Shown piece by piece: positions 32,721 through 44,473 of a stretch of 64,000 nucleotides of DNA (position 1 is its first letter; the number at the start of each line of letters is the position of its first letter). The notes beneath the pieces are model-generated. The model ran no database searches. It had not been told where the DNA came from and was given only the letters and a program-made list of their open reading frames with translations. Where the stretch lies: positions 249,974,572 to 250,038,571 of the forward strand of contig NC_079147.1 in assembly GCF_945859685.1 (NCBI RefSeq). Direction: 5' to 3'. Both the position numbers and the translations under genes were made by a program. Source of the DNA: Eupeodes corollae (Eukaryota; Arthropoda; Insecta; Diptera; Syrphidae).

Positions 32721-35104
32721 CCATTGTTGGAAAACAACCAATGCAGTTTTTCTTTTTAGTTGAATTCAGCTTTCATTCGGTTTCAAAACTCAACGTTTTA
32801 GTATTCAAGCAATGAAACAGTCAAAATTTTTGAAGAACGTTTAGACGTTATTGTAATCCACCCGACTTTTGCTAGACTTAAATAATATATTTTCTTTAAA
32901 ATACCTTTAAGTGGCAGAAGTGAAATTCCTTGACAAACAAATTTTTGATGTAGAACAGCTCAAATGCATTCAAAGGACACATGACAATAGCACACGGTAG
33001 GTTTCGAGAAGGTCCTCCATCTGTCTACCAACCACTCTTGCTCATGCTTGATTTCGGTGATCGATGAGAACTGAAGCTTTATCAGTGGCTAGGCCGTTGT
33101 GTGCTGTGTTCTTTCTGTCTGTTGTTTTTTCTCTTCTGTCCTTTTCTACTCTGTACATTTATGTGCTGAGTATTAATGTCTTGAGTTCATCAAGGAGACA
33201 CACCGTTTTGTATTTGAAACGTATATTTCCTTATATTATCACGTAAAATACTGTCCGTAACCGACTAATACTGAAACAAAGCTGAAAAGATGAGTTTAAC
33301 CATTTGCGTAAAAACTTGAACAGCTAGTATGTCTTGGTTAAAATTTGCAGATAATCACCGCGTTATTATTATATTCAACTTATAGATAATGGTAAATTGA
33401 ATGAAAGCCCCTTTTGAAAGGCGAATAATATCAACAGGAAACACCTAATCACAACTCATACACCGCCTTCTTCCATGACCTCTCCTAACTTTAAAGCAAA
33501 AAAGGAAGCTGCTACATCCTCCACTGATGATGCATTATGATTGCATACTCCGTCATACAAACTATGAATCCTTAGATCTCTCTCTCTTTTTAGCCCTTTT
33601 TATTTTCACGGATCCTTGAAACTAGCAATGGCAAGTAATAAGATAAACACACTAAAAGTCTCCCCACGCAAGCTGTTAGAGGTGGTAACGACAACGACGA
33701 CAATTATGATGCTTGCACACGAAGTGTATATACATTTATGTACGTAACGTATCTATAAGAAGAAAATCACAGAACAGAATCTTTTTAGAACACCACTGGA
33801 TTCTCGAAGTGAATTGGGTGGTGTCGTCATCGTCGTCGTCGTTGTCATCACCAGTCACCACCGCTCCAAAACCTTTAGCCATTGGAATGTTCGTTGTTAG
33901 TGGTGGTGGTAGTGTTAGGAGCGCCCCTAGGGCTTTAATTAATTTCGCAGTCAGAAACGCAAAGAGTAAAATGACGGCAAAGAAGTAGAAGTACAAGATG
34001 AAGAAACTGAAGCCGAAGCAGGAGCAGGAGCAGAAGCAGAAGAAGTAGTGTCTGTCCAATTTGTCACAATGAATTGTAAACATTAAAAGGCAACCCAAGC
34101 ACATAACCAGAATCCAGAAGCAGTTGATTGCTTCAGATGCTGATGCTCTCGCCGCACTATAGGTATAAAACTACCATCCAGAATCAGAAAGTACCAGAGC
34201 CCTCCTCTACCTTCTACATCTGTATATACGGTGTAGAGAAAATAAAAGGACCTTAACTCACAGATGAAGAACCAAACAAAAACCACTGTGTTCTCTCTCC
34301 GCCGCCACTTCACGTCGCGTCGCGTTGTGCAGCAATCATATAATTTTCAAGGAGCACCAACAGCGTACAACCAAGTCGTGCAGTGTCGTCATACTCCGAC
34401 AACGACCTACCCTCTCCTTCCATATTTTCCGCTTTGACTCCCTTTATGCATTAAGGATGAGCGTTTTTAGTTCGTCATCTGGTGGTTAAGGCCAAGATTG
34501 GAGCAGAAGAATATCCAGATTTACCAGGAATCTGAAGCACCCAACGAAGAAAACGACGACCAACGACTCACGACACGACTTGGGCTATACGAAGAAGACA
34601 AGGACAAAGACGACATCAACATCAGATTGCCTAATAAAGCTTCTTCTTGAAGAAATTGCGCCCGATTTCTGGTAGTTTTTTGCATTTAAATTGGTAATTA
34701 ACGTTGAATTTGTGTTTTTGTGGTAATTATACCGCTGATTTATTTGTTGTTTAGTTTTCTATGGAAAAGAAAAGATATTTAACTCAGCCCATCAACTTTG
34801 TCTTTTAGTCAAGTCGTCTTCGTGGCCATGATGGTTGATGGCTGATGTTAATGCTGATGTGGAGAAGACGTGCCTTTTATTATACGAGTATGTCTTGAGC
34901 TTGAAAATTCTGAAGTGATGGATGGTTTTTATTTAACTTAACTATACTGATTGCCTCAAACGAATTTGTTTATAAATGTGGTTTTGAAATTTTGTAAACA
35001 GACTTGGTTTTGATAGAATTTATTAAATATGACAGAAATTCATATTTTTCAGAAGACGGATGAAAGGGAAAAACTATTCAAACAACTTGGCATGTTTTAC
35101 ATGA
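32721..35104. other. Non-coding; GC-richer host-like segment at 33600-34700
   Basis: No protein family recognised. Within 33600-34700 the base composition is noticeably less AT-rich. There are CGTCATCGTCGTCGTC-type and GAAGCAGGAGCAGGAGC-type tracts and a TATAAAA at 34164 with a weak initiator match (CAGA) 22-32 bases on. No long conserved frame exists. It may be an untranslated exon or regulatory DNA of a host gene. A short stretch at 32950-33050 faintly resembles the RTE 5' region. Confidence 0.4.
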
Positions 35105-36705
35105 GAAAAAGGTCCTTGATGGACCTTTAAACATTTCGGTCCTCGGTTCTACGAGAGAAAGTAAATTCATTTGTCTTGCTTAAAAGTTTGTAGGTTTTCG
35201 TGTTTTGTTAAAAAAGTTGTTAGGTAGTTTATTCCTAAAAATTTCAAAATTACCAACAATATTTTGCATATAATGAAATAGTTTAATTTCAAAATCTTTT
35301 TTTGCTAACGAGATTTTTAGTCGAGAACCAATTTTTAACAATTTTAATAGCAATTTTTAAAAATTTGTGTTTCTTATCTAAATAAATACACCAGATATCG
35401 AAAACCGAACATCATACCAAATTTGCGTCCTATTTTTTAGATGGTATTTGTATGAAGAAAACGAACAATTGGATTTTTATAAAAAAATTACTGAATGTCG
35501 AAAACAATATTTTGTGTGAGATTAAAATAATTTGAAGCCGAAATTATTACATTTTGAAAAGAAATTCGAGTCGAAAGTAAATTTTTACCAAGTTTTAGTA
35601 TTATTGTTTGTAGGTTTTTATTTTTTGTAAAAAGGAATGTCAATTCGATTTTTCTAAAAAAATTTCAAAATGTTGAAAACAATATAATGTTATAAGATAA
35701 AATTAGTTGGAATACATAATCTCAAATATATACATATTTTACCTGATATCAAAAACGTTATTCTTCGTTGCACACAATTGTTTTGGAGATATAAACATTT
35801 TTTATTCGTAAAATTTTCGAGGTGACAACATTTTTTTTTCAGTTTTTTTGATTTATAAAAAAATCGTTTTTGGATTTTTTTTTTTCAAAAATATATAAGT
35901 TTGGTATCACGTTACTATATGTAATATAAAATTTAATTCAAGTCTCTAACGTTATTGGTTGTTTAGATATTGAGGTTTAACCAAAATGTTCCCCTTTTTT
36001 TTAAACTGCTATGGTAAAAAAACCACACACGCAATTTTGTTGAGAGTCCTTTCCGCATCTTTGTGCATTTTCTGTATGCAAAATTTATTTAAAGTCGATA
36101 TATCTTTCAGTTCTTGAGCTATGGACTACGAAAATAACTTCGCAAAGGCACGGACGTCCGTACACACGCACGCACATACCTACATAAAGTTCTTTTATTT
36201 CGACTCTAGGGAACTAAAATGTGCAGCAATGTCAAAATTTTCAATTCGACAAATCGGACAATAACTTCATATATGAAGTCAAAAAATAACAAGTGAAAAC
36301 AGCTAATTAGTCTTATGAGACCGCGAAACTACGATACTATCTTAAATCCATTAGAGAAGGGTACGTACGCTTATACGTCCGTACGTCCGTATGCCCGTAC
36401 GTTCGCGACGTTTTTTCGTCGTTCATAGCATTAAGAACCAGTGGAGATATTGACTTCAAATTCATTTCGTTGTTCAGATAATATTGTAGAAAGATACAGA
36501 AACGACTTTCAAAAATATTGAGCCTGTGGTTCTTATACCATAGCAATTTCAAAACAATAAGATTAGACTTGATTGAAGTTTATATTATTTATTGTATCGT
36601 GATACCAAACTAGTATATTTTTTGGAAAAAAGTCTAATGAACGTTTTTTTACATCGAAGAATAACGTTTTTAACATCTGATAAAATAAACTGACATTTTT
36701 TTTTT
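35105..36705. repeat. AT-rich repeat family A, copy 4 (most complete, folded back)
   Basis: Forward half: family end (35165-35225, TTTGTCTTGCTTAAAAGTTTG), about three diverged minisatellite units of roughly 170 bp (35225-35735), then the module (35735-36290: GATATCAAAAACGTTATTC, GTATCACGTTACTATATG, CACACGCAATTTTGTTGAG, cACACGCACGCACATACC, TTTCGACTCTAGGGA, CAATTCGACAAATCGGACA). A 16-bp palindrome ACTTCATATATGAAGT lies at 36264-36279. Reverse half: part of the module again (36355-36640, GTACGTACGCTTATACGTCC, TATCGTGATACCAAAC). The LOA element cuts the reverse half at about 36706. Confidence 0.7.
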
Positions 36706-37336
36706 CCATTAGACAGTGTCCGGTTATGACACCTATTATCGATCTTATATGCGGTCTGCTTAGAGAGAGCAAGCACCTTGAACGTTTAAAATCCAGTGTT
36801 GGCCAGATGTTTTTTGTGGCTTGACACGTGGTGATGTTGTTCCACCTGGTGCCTGCCCTCCTCGCAGCGTCTTGCATTAGCAGCAGTTTACAAGTAGCGA
36901 TTGGTATGCCAGTACTTGCCAAACGTGGTAGGATGGGCTGTACTGTACCGTTCCTGGCGAGTTCATCTGCCTTACAGTTACCTGGAATGTCTCTATGGCC
37001 CGGCACCCAGCATAGGTGAATATTAAACTGCTGCGCCATCTCCATTAGAGATGCTCGACAGTTATAGACTGTTATAGAGTTTGTAGAGACAGAGTCCAGA
37101 GATTTGATAGCGGCCTGGCTGTCGGAGAAAATACGGATATCAGATGTTGATATCACGTTTTCTCTGAGCCAAGACAAGACTTCCTTAATCGCCAAAAGTT
37201 CCGCCTGGAACACGCTACAATGATTGGGAAGGCGGAATGAGAGACTTAATTTCAGTCGTTCAGAGTACACACCACCACCAACCCCTTCTTCGGTTTTTGA
37301 GCCATCTGTGTAAAAATGGATTGACTCATCCTCCAA
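36563..37336 (-). CDS. RNase H domain of LOA family 2 (open frame)
   Basis: This 257-codon open frame has all four acidic catalytic positions of RNase HI: Asp11 in FYTDGSK, Glu46 in FQAELLAIKE, Asp72 in FSDSQAAIKSL and Asp124 in KADELAR. The LCWVPGHRD block lies between them. KNIWPTLDFKRSRCLLSLSR and GVITGHCLM follow, the conserved tail of LOA polyproteins. After about residue 208 the frame runs into AT-rich repeat sequence (LFYQMLKTLFFDVKK), so the C-terminus is artificial. It is a domain of a dead element, not a host gene. Confidence 0.85.
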   Translation of the reverse strand: MEDESIHFYTDGSKTEEGVGGGVYSERLKLSLSFRLPNHCSVFQAELLAIKEVLSWLRENVISTSDIRIFSDSQAAIKSLDSVSTNSITVYNCRASLMEMAQQFNIHLCWVPGHRDIPGNCKADELARNGTVQPILPRLASTGIPIATCKLLLMQDAARRAGTRWNNITTCQATKNIWPTLDFKRSRCLLSLSRPHIRSIIGVITGHCLMEKKNVSLFYQMLKTLFFDVKKRSLDFFPKNILVWYHDTINNINFNQV

Positions 37337-38880
37337 AAATGTCCTATCCTCCCAAAAAGATCTGGTAGGTATAGAAATCTGGAAGTTTCTGTTGTAGTTA
37401 GGGGATGGTGTAGTCTGAGTGCTTTGGAATTGATTCTAAGTACCATAAAATTACGGAGTGGTCAATGCTGTTGTTAGTCCACTGCGACGAAGGATTGAGG
37501 CGAATAGCAGAGCTTTCAGCTATTTTTTTGCTAAATATGTCAAGAGGTGTAAGGTAGAGCAAGGTGTCCAGTGCCGCAGACGGGGTCGTGCGAAGCGATC
37601 CGCTTATACATAGGCAGGCTGAACGTTGGTCTTTATTTAACTTATCCCTGTTTATACCTTTCTCTAAAGCAGTCCACCATACTGCCACACCGTACGTTAA
37701 AATCGGTCTGATTACCGATGTGTATAGCCAATGCGTGATTCTGGGATGTAAACCCCTTTTTTGCAAGAAAAGAGAGCTACAGTAGCTTTTTTGACTCTTT
37801 CTTGTACGTTGCGTTTCCAATTTAGTTTTTTGTCTAAGACAAGACCCAGGTATTTAGCCTTGTCTGAGAATTTTAATTGGATTCCTTTAATATAGGGAGG
37901 GTTGACAAATGGAATTTTGTATCTCCTCGAAAATAAGACCAGATCGGTTTTGTGTGGGTTAACACCCAGTCCACATCGATCTGCCCAAAGTATTAGTCTA
38001 TCCAATTCATTTTGTAAGAGTTCTTTTAGGGTGTTAAGATGCTTTCCTGAAACTGCTGTAGCAACGTCGTATACATAGGCTATCACTCTGAAATCCTCCG
38101 CATCCAGACTAGTTAGGATTTCATTCACCACTAGGTTCCAGAGGAGAGGGGATAGAACACCACCTTGCGGTGTCCCTCTACTAACGAATCGTCTGCTAGA
38201 AGAGTTGCCCAGTTTTGAATTAATTATTCTGCTAGTAAGCATTAAATGAATTTACTCCCGAAGCGAACTCTCTACATTTAGAGATGTCAGTGCAGATGTG
38301 ATTGCAGATGTGCAACGTTGTTAAAGTCACCTTCGATGTCAAGGAAAGCAACCATAGTTAACTCTTTATGATGGAGGAAATATTCAATGGTGCGTACTGA
38401 AGTGTGTAACGCTGTTTCCACCGATTTACCATTACAGTAGGCATGTTGAGACGAAGACAGAAGTCTTGTATCGATACGTACCCTTAAATGGATATCAATC
38501 AATCTTTCCAGGGTCTTAAGAAGGAATGATGATAGACTTATAGGTCGTAGATCTTTTGGATTGACTTGGGAGCATTTACCTGCTTTAGGTATAAAAACAA
38601 CTTTAACTTCTCTCCATGCCGAGGGCACATGGACCAGGTAAAGACAGCTGGTAAAAATTGCCTCAAGGATTGGTGCAATTATATCAGAAGCCTTTTGTAT
38701 TTCGACTGGTATTATACCATCTGGTCCTGCAGCTTTAAATGGTTTGAAGCTGTTGAGAGCTCATTGTAGCTTATCCTTTGTGATTAGACCTTGTGGATAT
38801 GTTGTATTTGAACTTGAACGTATAAAACTGTTGCAAGTTTCGGTAAGAGAACTACCAGGAAAGTGAGTGTCCAATAGTAA
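36706..38880 (-). mobile_element. Second LOA family, copy 1
   Basis: Minus-strand order: start of RT (about 38760), RT palm and thumb (38628-37398), and RNase H (37336-36713). The 3' part, including the zinc knuckle and tail, is missing because family A repeat sequence begins at about 36706. The endonuclease and ORF1 are absent, so both ends are truncated. It is the same family as 62085-63620, sharing IGVIT(G/R)(H/N)CL, SGS(L/R)(R/S)TTPSAAL and YTSVIRPIL. Confidence 0.85.
37398..38628 (-). pseudogene. Reverse transcriptase of LOA family 2, copy 1
   Basis: The block 38628-38287 has PSAWREVKVVFIPKAGK, DLRPISLSSFLLKTLERLI, SSQHAYCNGKSVETALH and VAFLDIEGDFNNV. After a frame break, 38242-37712 has SRGTPQGGVLSPLLWNLVVN, then AYVYDVATAV where YADD is expected (YVYD at residues 56-59). 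LGVNPHKTDLVLFSR and KYLGLVLDKKLNWKR follow. A further shift leads to 37820-37398 with ITHWLYTSVIRPILTYGVAV, WWTALEKGINRDKL and ACLCISGSLRTTPSAAL. The mutated catalytic box and two frameshifts make it inactive. Confidence 0.85.
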
Positions 38881-40390
38881 GTTCAGATTTTCGACTTAAA
38901 TATCTTTTAAAAATTTAAAAATTATGTGTTCCAACTAATTGTATCTTATAACAAATACTGTTTTCAACATTTGGACAAACTTTGACTCTTACAAGACATT
39001 AAAAACCTAAAACAAACAAATGTTGATAAAAATTGATTTTCAACACAAATATCTTTTTAAAACTTTAAGATTATAGTTTCTTATTAATTTTGTCTCTTAA
39101 GAAATATTGTTGTCAGCACTCAGTAAAATTTTTGTGAAAATCGAATTGACAGTTTTTTACAAAAAAATTAATAAAAGTTGGTAAAAATTGGCTTTCGACT
39201 CAAATAAATTTTAAAAATTAATTTTTTTTTTTTAAACTAATTTTATGGTATAAAAATTAAAAATAAATTGGGTAGCGCAACATTCCATTGAGAACTAGGG
39301 CCTAGTGACTTACAAATTTTTTTGTGAAAAATTCCATTTACCGAAAACAATATTTCTTATAAGACAAAGTTAGTTGGAAGCCATAATCTAAACTTTTAAA
39401 AAAGATATTTGAGCAAAAATTAAATTTTTATCAACTTATGGAATAATGTTTTTTTTTTTTTAAGGTTTTTATGTTTTGTAAGAAAACTGTCTATTCGATT
39501 TATCTAAAAATTTTATCGAATGTTGAAAACGATATTTCTTGTCGAAAATCAATGTTTACCAACTCTTATTAATTTTTTTTTAATTTTTTGTAAAAAAAAC
39601 TGTCAATTCGATTTTCTCAAGAATGTTCAAAATGTTGAAAACAATATTTTCTATAAGATAAAATTTGTTGAAATACATAATCTCATGTTTTTGAAAAGAT
39701 ATTTGAGATGAAATTCAATTTTACCAACTTTGATATGTTTTTTTAGGTTTTTATTTTTATAAAAAAAACTGTCAATTCGGTTTTTATCAAACGTGTACCT
39801 GATATCAAAAACGTTATTTTTCGTTGCACAAAATGGTTTTGGAGATGAGAACATTTTTTATTCGTACAATTTTGAGGTGCACATTTTTTTGTCAGTTTTT
39901 TTGATTTATAAAAAAATCAATTTATTGAATTTTTTCCAAAAATATATAAGTTTCGTATCACGTAACAATATATAATACAAAATTTATTTCAAGTCTCTAG
40001 CTCTATTTGTTCGTGAACTATTTAGAATTAATCAAAATCTTCCCATTCTTTTTAAATTGCTTTGGTAAAAAACCATGTACGCAATTTTGTTGAGAGACCT
40101 CTCTGCATCTTTCTGCCTTATTATCTGTGTACAAACATTTATTTGAAGTCAATATCGCTACTGGTTTTTGAGCTATGGAACACGACAAATATTTCGCAAA
40201 CGTACGGACATACAAACGTACTGACGTACAAATGTACGTACACACGCACGCACAGACATTTATCTAAAGATCTTTTATTTCGACTCTAGGGACCTTGAAA
40301 CGTCGAGAAATGTCAAAACTTTCAATTCGACAAATCGGACCCAATACAATAACTTTCTATGAGAAGTTAAAAATATACTGAACATCAACA
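38881..40390. repeat. AT-rich repeat family A, copy 5 (inverted arrays plus full module)
   Basis: Positions 38881-39265 carry minisatellite units in reverse orientation (GTTGATAAAAATTGATTTTC, GAATTGACAGTTTTTTAC). Positions 39325-39790 carry them forward (CTGTCAATTCGATTTTCTC), spaced about 166-170 bp. The module follows at 39793-40378, ending in the hairpin AACTTTCTATGAGAAGTT (40351-40368) and a short A-rich tail. A 45-bp piece of SINE 3' end separates the arrays. Confidence 0.7.
39274..39318 (-). mobile_element. SINE 3'-end fragment
   Basis: GGGTAGCGCAACATTCCATT..AACTAGGGCCTAGTGACTTA is the reverse complement of the last 45 bases of the SINE, lacking everything 5'. It lies exactly between the two oppositely oriented family A arrays. 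It could be a severely 5'-truncated insertion, as expected for a target-primed element. Confidence 0.8.
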
Positions 40391-41747
40391 ATTCAACAAT
40401 TTAAAAGTAAAATCTGTGTTTAGAGAGGTTAATACACTTTTGTCTGCATTCCTATTCCAAACGCCTCTAGTCTTTAAATTATTATCTTACACCAATACTC
40501 TTTCTTTACAATAAACTTGAGCCCTTAAAATAATACAAAATCAATGAAAACTTTCTCCTCCTTGTGCTAGTGGATAATCAATAATAACTAAATTTAATAA
40601 ACTATTTAAAATATCAAAATATAATAAAACAATAATTTCATATCGATGTTATTTCAATTTCAATTTCAATTTAATTTGTATCTCAATACGATTTTACCTT
40701 AATTTATATACAAAATTGTAAATCCATTTTAGAACAATTAATTTTAATCTTCAATATTCTATATTCACCTTAAAGGTTCATTTAATATTTGGATGTATAA
40801 AATCGCAACATAACCAAAACAAAAGGATCAAAATACACAAATTCATTGAAAATATAACTTCAATAATTCCATAAGCCGATTAGCTTCATTCGATATCGTA
40901 ATCCCATTTTATTTAGAAATAACAATAACCTGGAGGTGCACCTGTGTTACACCCAAAACTTCTATGCTATATTTTAACTTTCTCTCTATAGGTATAGTCT
41001 GTATCCCTACCTACCTATTGTTATCCCAAAAGCCAAAAATACATGCCATTGGTACCTCTTACCTATGCTATACCTACCTTTGGCTCACCTCCGCCGTAGC
41101 TCGGCCGACCGCAACGTAAGGGAATAGCAGATGTTGGAAATTTTCCTCAGAGACAAAGGGTAAATGAAGAGGAAGAGAGTATAACAAAAATTTCTATATT
41201 TTTTTTTGATAGTCAAATGGGACTTTTGTAATACTATCTATAGTTATTTGTACTTTTATAAAGGTACATATGTAGGTTACTTATACTCCATAAGGAACCC
41301 AATGGCAAAGCGATGGCGATGGCGGGCTAAAGTTGAAATCTGCAACTTTTACGTAAAAGTTCTACGTTCGCGCTAAACTATTATTTCCCCAAACGGGAAA
41401 TGAGTGTTCATGAATAATAAAGAACAGAATAAATGCCATAAAGTGATATGTTCGAGTAAACACATACCTAAACTTAAACAAAGGAAGCTTTTGGGATTTT
41501 ATCTTTTGCTACGTTATTTAGGTATAGTGCTACAATTTCGCCGAAGTTCTGCGGTGATGTTTTTCATAAATCGGAAAAGAATAGAGTGTTGAACGGTTTT
41601 AAACAAATTTTCGTAGGGTTTAGAAAAGGAATTTTAAGTTTAGGAGATTTTTGTTAGACAAACACTGGTTTAAGTGAGGTTACTTGTCGTCATCACGTAT
41701 CATTTTTGAAAATAAGGAATTAATTGAACTAATACTGTTAACAGATG
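40391..41747. other. AT-rich non-coding stretch
   Basis: No gene recognised. TTTCAATTTCAATTTCAATTT tandem hexamers lie near 40650-40675. Confidence 0.5.
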
Positions 41748-42284
41748 TTCAAATGGTAGACATGTGCATTCAAGAGGACACAGGCGTCCACAGGTTTTTC
41801 TTATAACCAACCTCTGTCTATCAACTCCTACTTTCACCTCCCCGTGGTGAACATCGGGTGCCTAGTACCTTACCTGAAGATTGGGTTCCAACCCCAGTGG
41901 AAAGTTGTTGGGGGCAGCAAACGAGAGAGGGGGGGAGCTGTGTTTCCACTAAGGCACCTCTCCTTATCCAGACGGCAGCGGAGGAATTCCCGAGATGGAA
42001 TCAACGGTGGCGTCTACAGTTCCAGTAAGTAGAACTACTTAGTGAACTACTTATAGGGCTTCTTTGACTTATTCGGAGCCCAGGCCTATAAGAAACGGTT
42101 TTATACGGCTCCCCATCCTTGGAGTTATACTTAGCATCTGGCCCTCCAGGTTGGGGGCTGTGCTGTCGGGATGACTTCCTGACCACGTTAAAAAATGCAT
42201 TAGTTGCGAGGCACCAACAAGCCTCGGATACGGACGGATTAACTGTTGACAACCAACGCAAACGAATAAAGGACAACGAACTTC

Positions 42285-43020
42285 GGATATGCACGTGGAA
42301 TGTTAGGTCCTTAACAGACAACGTGCGGCCGAAGAATTAGCCGACATAAAGCAGACATCACCGCCATCCAGGAGATACGATGTAATGGGCGGGGCAAAAA
42401 GAGGATGAAAAACTGCGATATTTAATATGGTGAATGCTACCACGAAAACCAACAGCGCTTATTTGGATGCGGCTTCGTCATTGGAGCCAGACTTTGGCAA
42501 GAAGTCTTGAGCTATAGGTGCATCAATGAGCGCCTCATGACCATACGCATCAAAGATAAATTCAGCAACATTAGCCTGATATGCGCGCACGCCCCCACAG
42601 AAGAGAAAGACGACAACACCAAAGATATGTTCTTCGAGCTCTTAGACAAAACATATGAGCAGTGCCCTAGCTACGATATTAAAATAGTCCTGGGCGATTT
42701 TAGCCAATCTAAGAAGGGAAGACATCTTTGGTGGAATAATGGGGAAGAACAGCTTGCACGACAACACTTCCGACAACGGATTCAGGCTCTAGATATTGCT
42801 GCGGGGCGAAACGCCACGTGTTTTCCACACCTCAACATCCACAAAGGAACTTGGATTCTTTAGATCAATCTACCGTCAACCAGATTGACCATATTGCGAT
42901 CGACGCCAGACACGCTTCCAGCATTATGGATGTACAAACTTTCCGAGGAGCTAACATCGACTCGGACCACTACCTCGTTGTAGCCAAGGTAGCACTTGGG
43001 GTTTCCAGACCCAAGGCAAA
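42285..43020 (+). pseudogene. Endonuclease of RTE copy A
   Basis: It starts with LRICTWNVRSLTDN (the N-terminal strand with catalytic Asn), then DITAIQEIRC with the Glu, in another frame. ISLICAHAPTEEKDDNTKDM and IKIVLGDF follow, where the expected GDFNAK reads GDFSQSK. After a shift, NQIDHIAIDARHAS and DSDHYLVVAKV are intact. The AP-like endonuclease nicks target DNA in RTE retrotransposition. With at least three frameshifts and the altered GDFN motif it should be inactive. Confidence 0.85.
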
Positions 43021-43195
43021 GTAGGGAGGTGCCGGGAGCAGGTACAACGTCGAACGGCTACAATCGCCAGAGATCGCCAAATCCTTTTCCGACCGAGTTA
43101 CAAGTAACCTCTCTGGCAGTTCTCTGCCGCCAACACAATGTATCGAAAACCAATGGCAACATTGCCAAGATGCAATCAGAGAAGCCGCCTCTGAA

Positions 43196-44473
43196 GTGCT
43201 CCAGCCACCAACAAGGAACCCATGGTTTGATGAGGAATGTCGGCAGGCAAATGCAGCCAAACAACAGGCACGCAAAGCGGCACTGCATAAAAGGACGAGA
43301 GCTGCTCGTGAGCTCTATGAGCAGAAGAGGCGAGAGGAACGCCGACTTCTCAGAAGGAAAAAGAGAGAGCATGAGAAGCGTGCGGTCGAAGATGTTGAGA
43401 GGTTTAAAAGCGGGAACGAAGGTCGAAAGTTTTATGAACAGGTGAAACGAAATTTACAAGTACATAAACCTAGAACCGAAGGCTGCAAAGACGAAAGTGG
43501 AAACATCATAGTGGGACCGCAGTCAATGCTGAGGATATGGAAGGACCACTTCTGCAGACTGTATAAAGGCGACGACGAACCGAAGTCTGCTGTCAGGTAG
43601 GATGATCCATTCAACATAGACGACGAAAGCCAACAATCCCGTCCTCCCGACTTAGACGAAGTAAAGATTGCCATATCTAAGCTGAAGTCTAATAAAGCCG
43701 CTGGAGATAAGTTCGTTAGGAGCATGCACCAACTTATCTGTAAGATATGGTCGGAAGAAAGCATGCCCGATGTATGGAACCTCAGTATTGTTTGCCCGAT
43801 CCTACATCAAATCGACACCCACCATCTTTTCATCGATTTCAAGGCCGCATATGACAGCATATACATGGACGAGCTGTATAGAGCCATGCCTAGTTTTGGC
43901 ATCCCTGCCAAACTCGTCCGTTTGTGCAGGATGACCATGGAGAATTCACGCTGCTCCATAAAGGTTGAAAACAACTTAACAGAACCTTTCGATGTCAAAA
44001 AAGGTTTTAGACAAGGTGATGCGCTGTCATGTGATTTCTTAAACTTCGTACTTGAAAGAATAGTGCATAGGTCACACGTCAACACTAGAGGCACTATCTT
44101 TCAATAGTCTGTCCAATTACTGGCATATGCTGATGACATTGACATAATCGGAAGAACTCAGCGTGATGTCAATGGGGCTTTTGTGAGTATTGAGGCAGAG
44201 GCGGCAAAAATGGGTTTAACGGTTAATGAGGGCAAAACAAAGTACATGCTGTTGTCAAGAAGGGACAAACAACACCGACGTCTTGGTCAAAACGTCACAA
44301 TCGACAGACGTAACTTTGAAGTAGTCAAGGACTTCGTCTACCTAGGCTCCGCTGTAAACGCAGAAAACAACATCAGCTTTGAGATCAAACGAAGAATAAC
44401 TCTTGCTAACCGCTGTTTCTTTGCAATTGAGTGGTTAAGTCCTCTCTCGAGAGACCAAAGTGTTAATATATAA
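43196..44473 (+). pseudogene. Linker and reverse transcriptase of RTE copy A
   Basis: The linker has NPWFDEECRQANAAKQQARK followed by a highly basic helical stretch ending near 43600. The RT opens with KIAISKLKSNKAAGD and MHQLICKIWSEESMPDVWNL, then SIVCPIL. It jumps directly to HQIDTHHLFIDFKAAYDSI, so about 75 codons (the NYRGISLLN to GFRPGKST region) are deleted at about 43805. Then follow FDVKKGFRQGDALSCDF, a stop after RGTIFQ, QLLAYADDIDIIGRTQRD with YADD intact, and GLTVNEGKTKYM. A final shift occurs at 44430. It is inactive. Confidence 0.88.

Noticed and set aside
32950..33050. Possible RTE 5' leader fragment
   Set aside because: Only short matches (GCATTCAA.AGGACACA, CTCTGTCTA.CAAC) with poor colinearity to copies A and B.
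33736..34104. 122-codon minus-strand frame with cysteine/phenylalanine-rich and Asp-rich segments
   Set aside because: The composition follows from simple triplet tracts on the other strand, and no family resemblance was found.
34164..34200. Core promoter with TATA box and initiator
   Set aside because: TATAAAA is common in AT-rich DNA and the initiator match is weak and poorly spaced. Kept only as part of the GC-richer region note.
38881..39990. CRISPR-like regularly spaced repeats
   Set aside because: The units are diverged, AT-rich, about 170 bp long, without constant repeats and unique spacers. They are a minisatellite in eukaryotic DNA.
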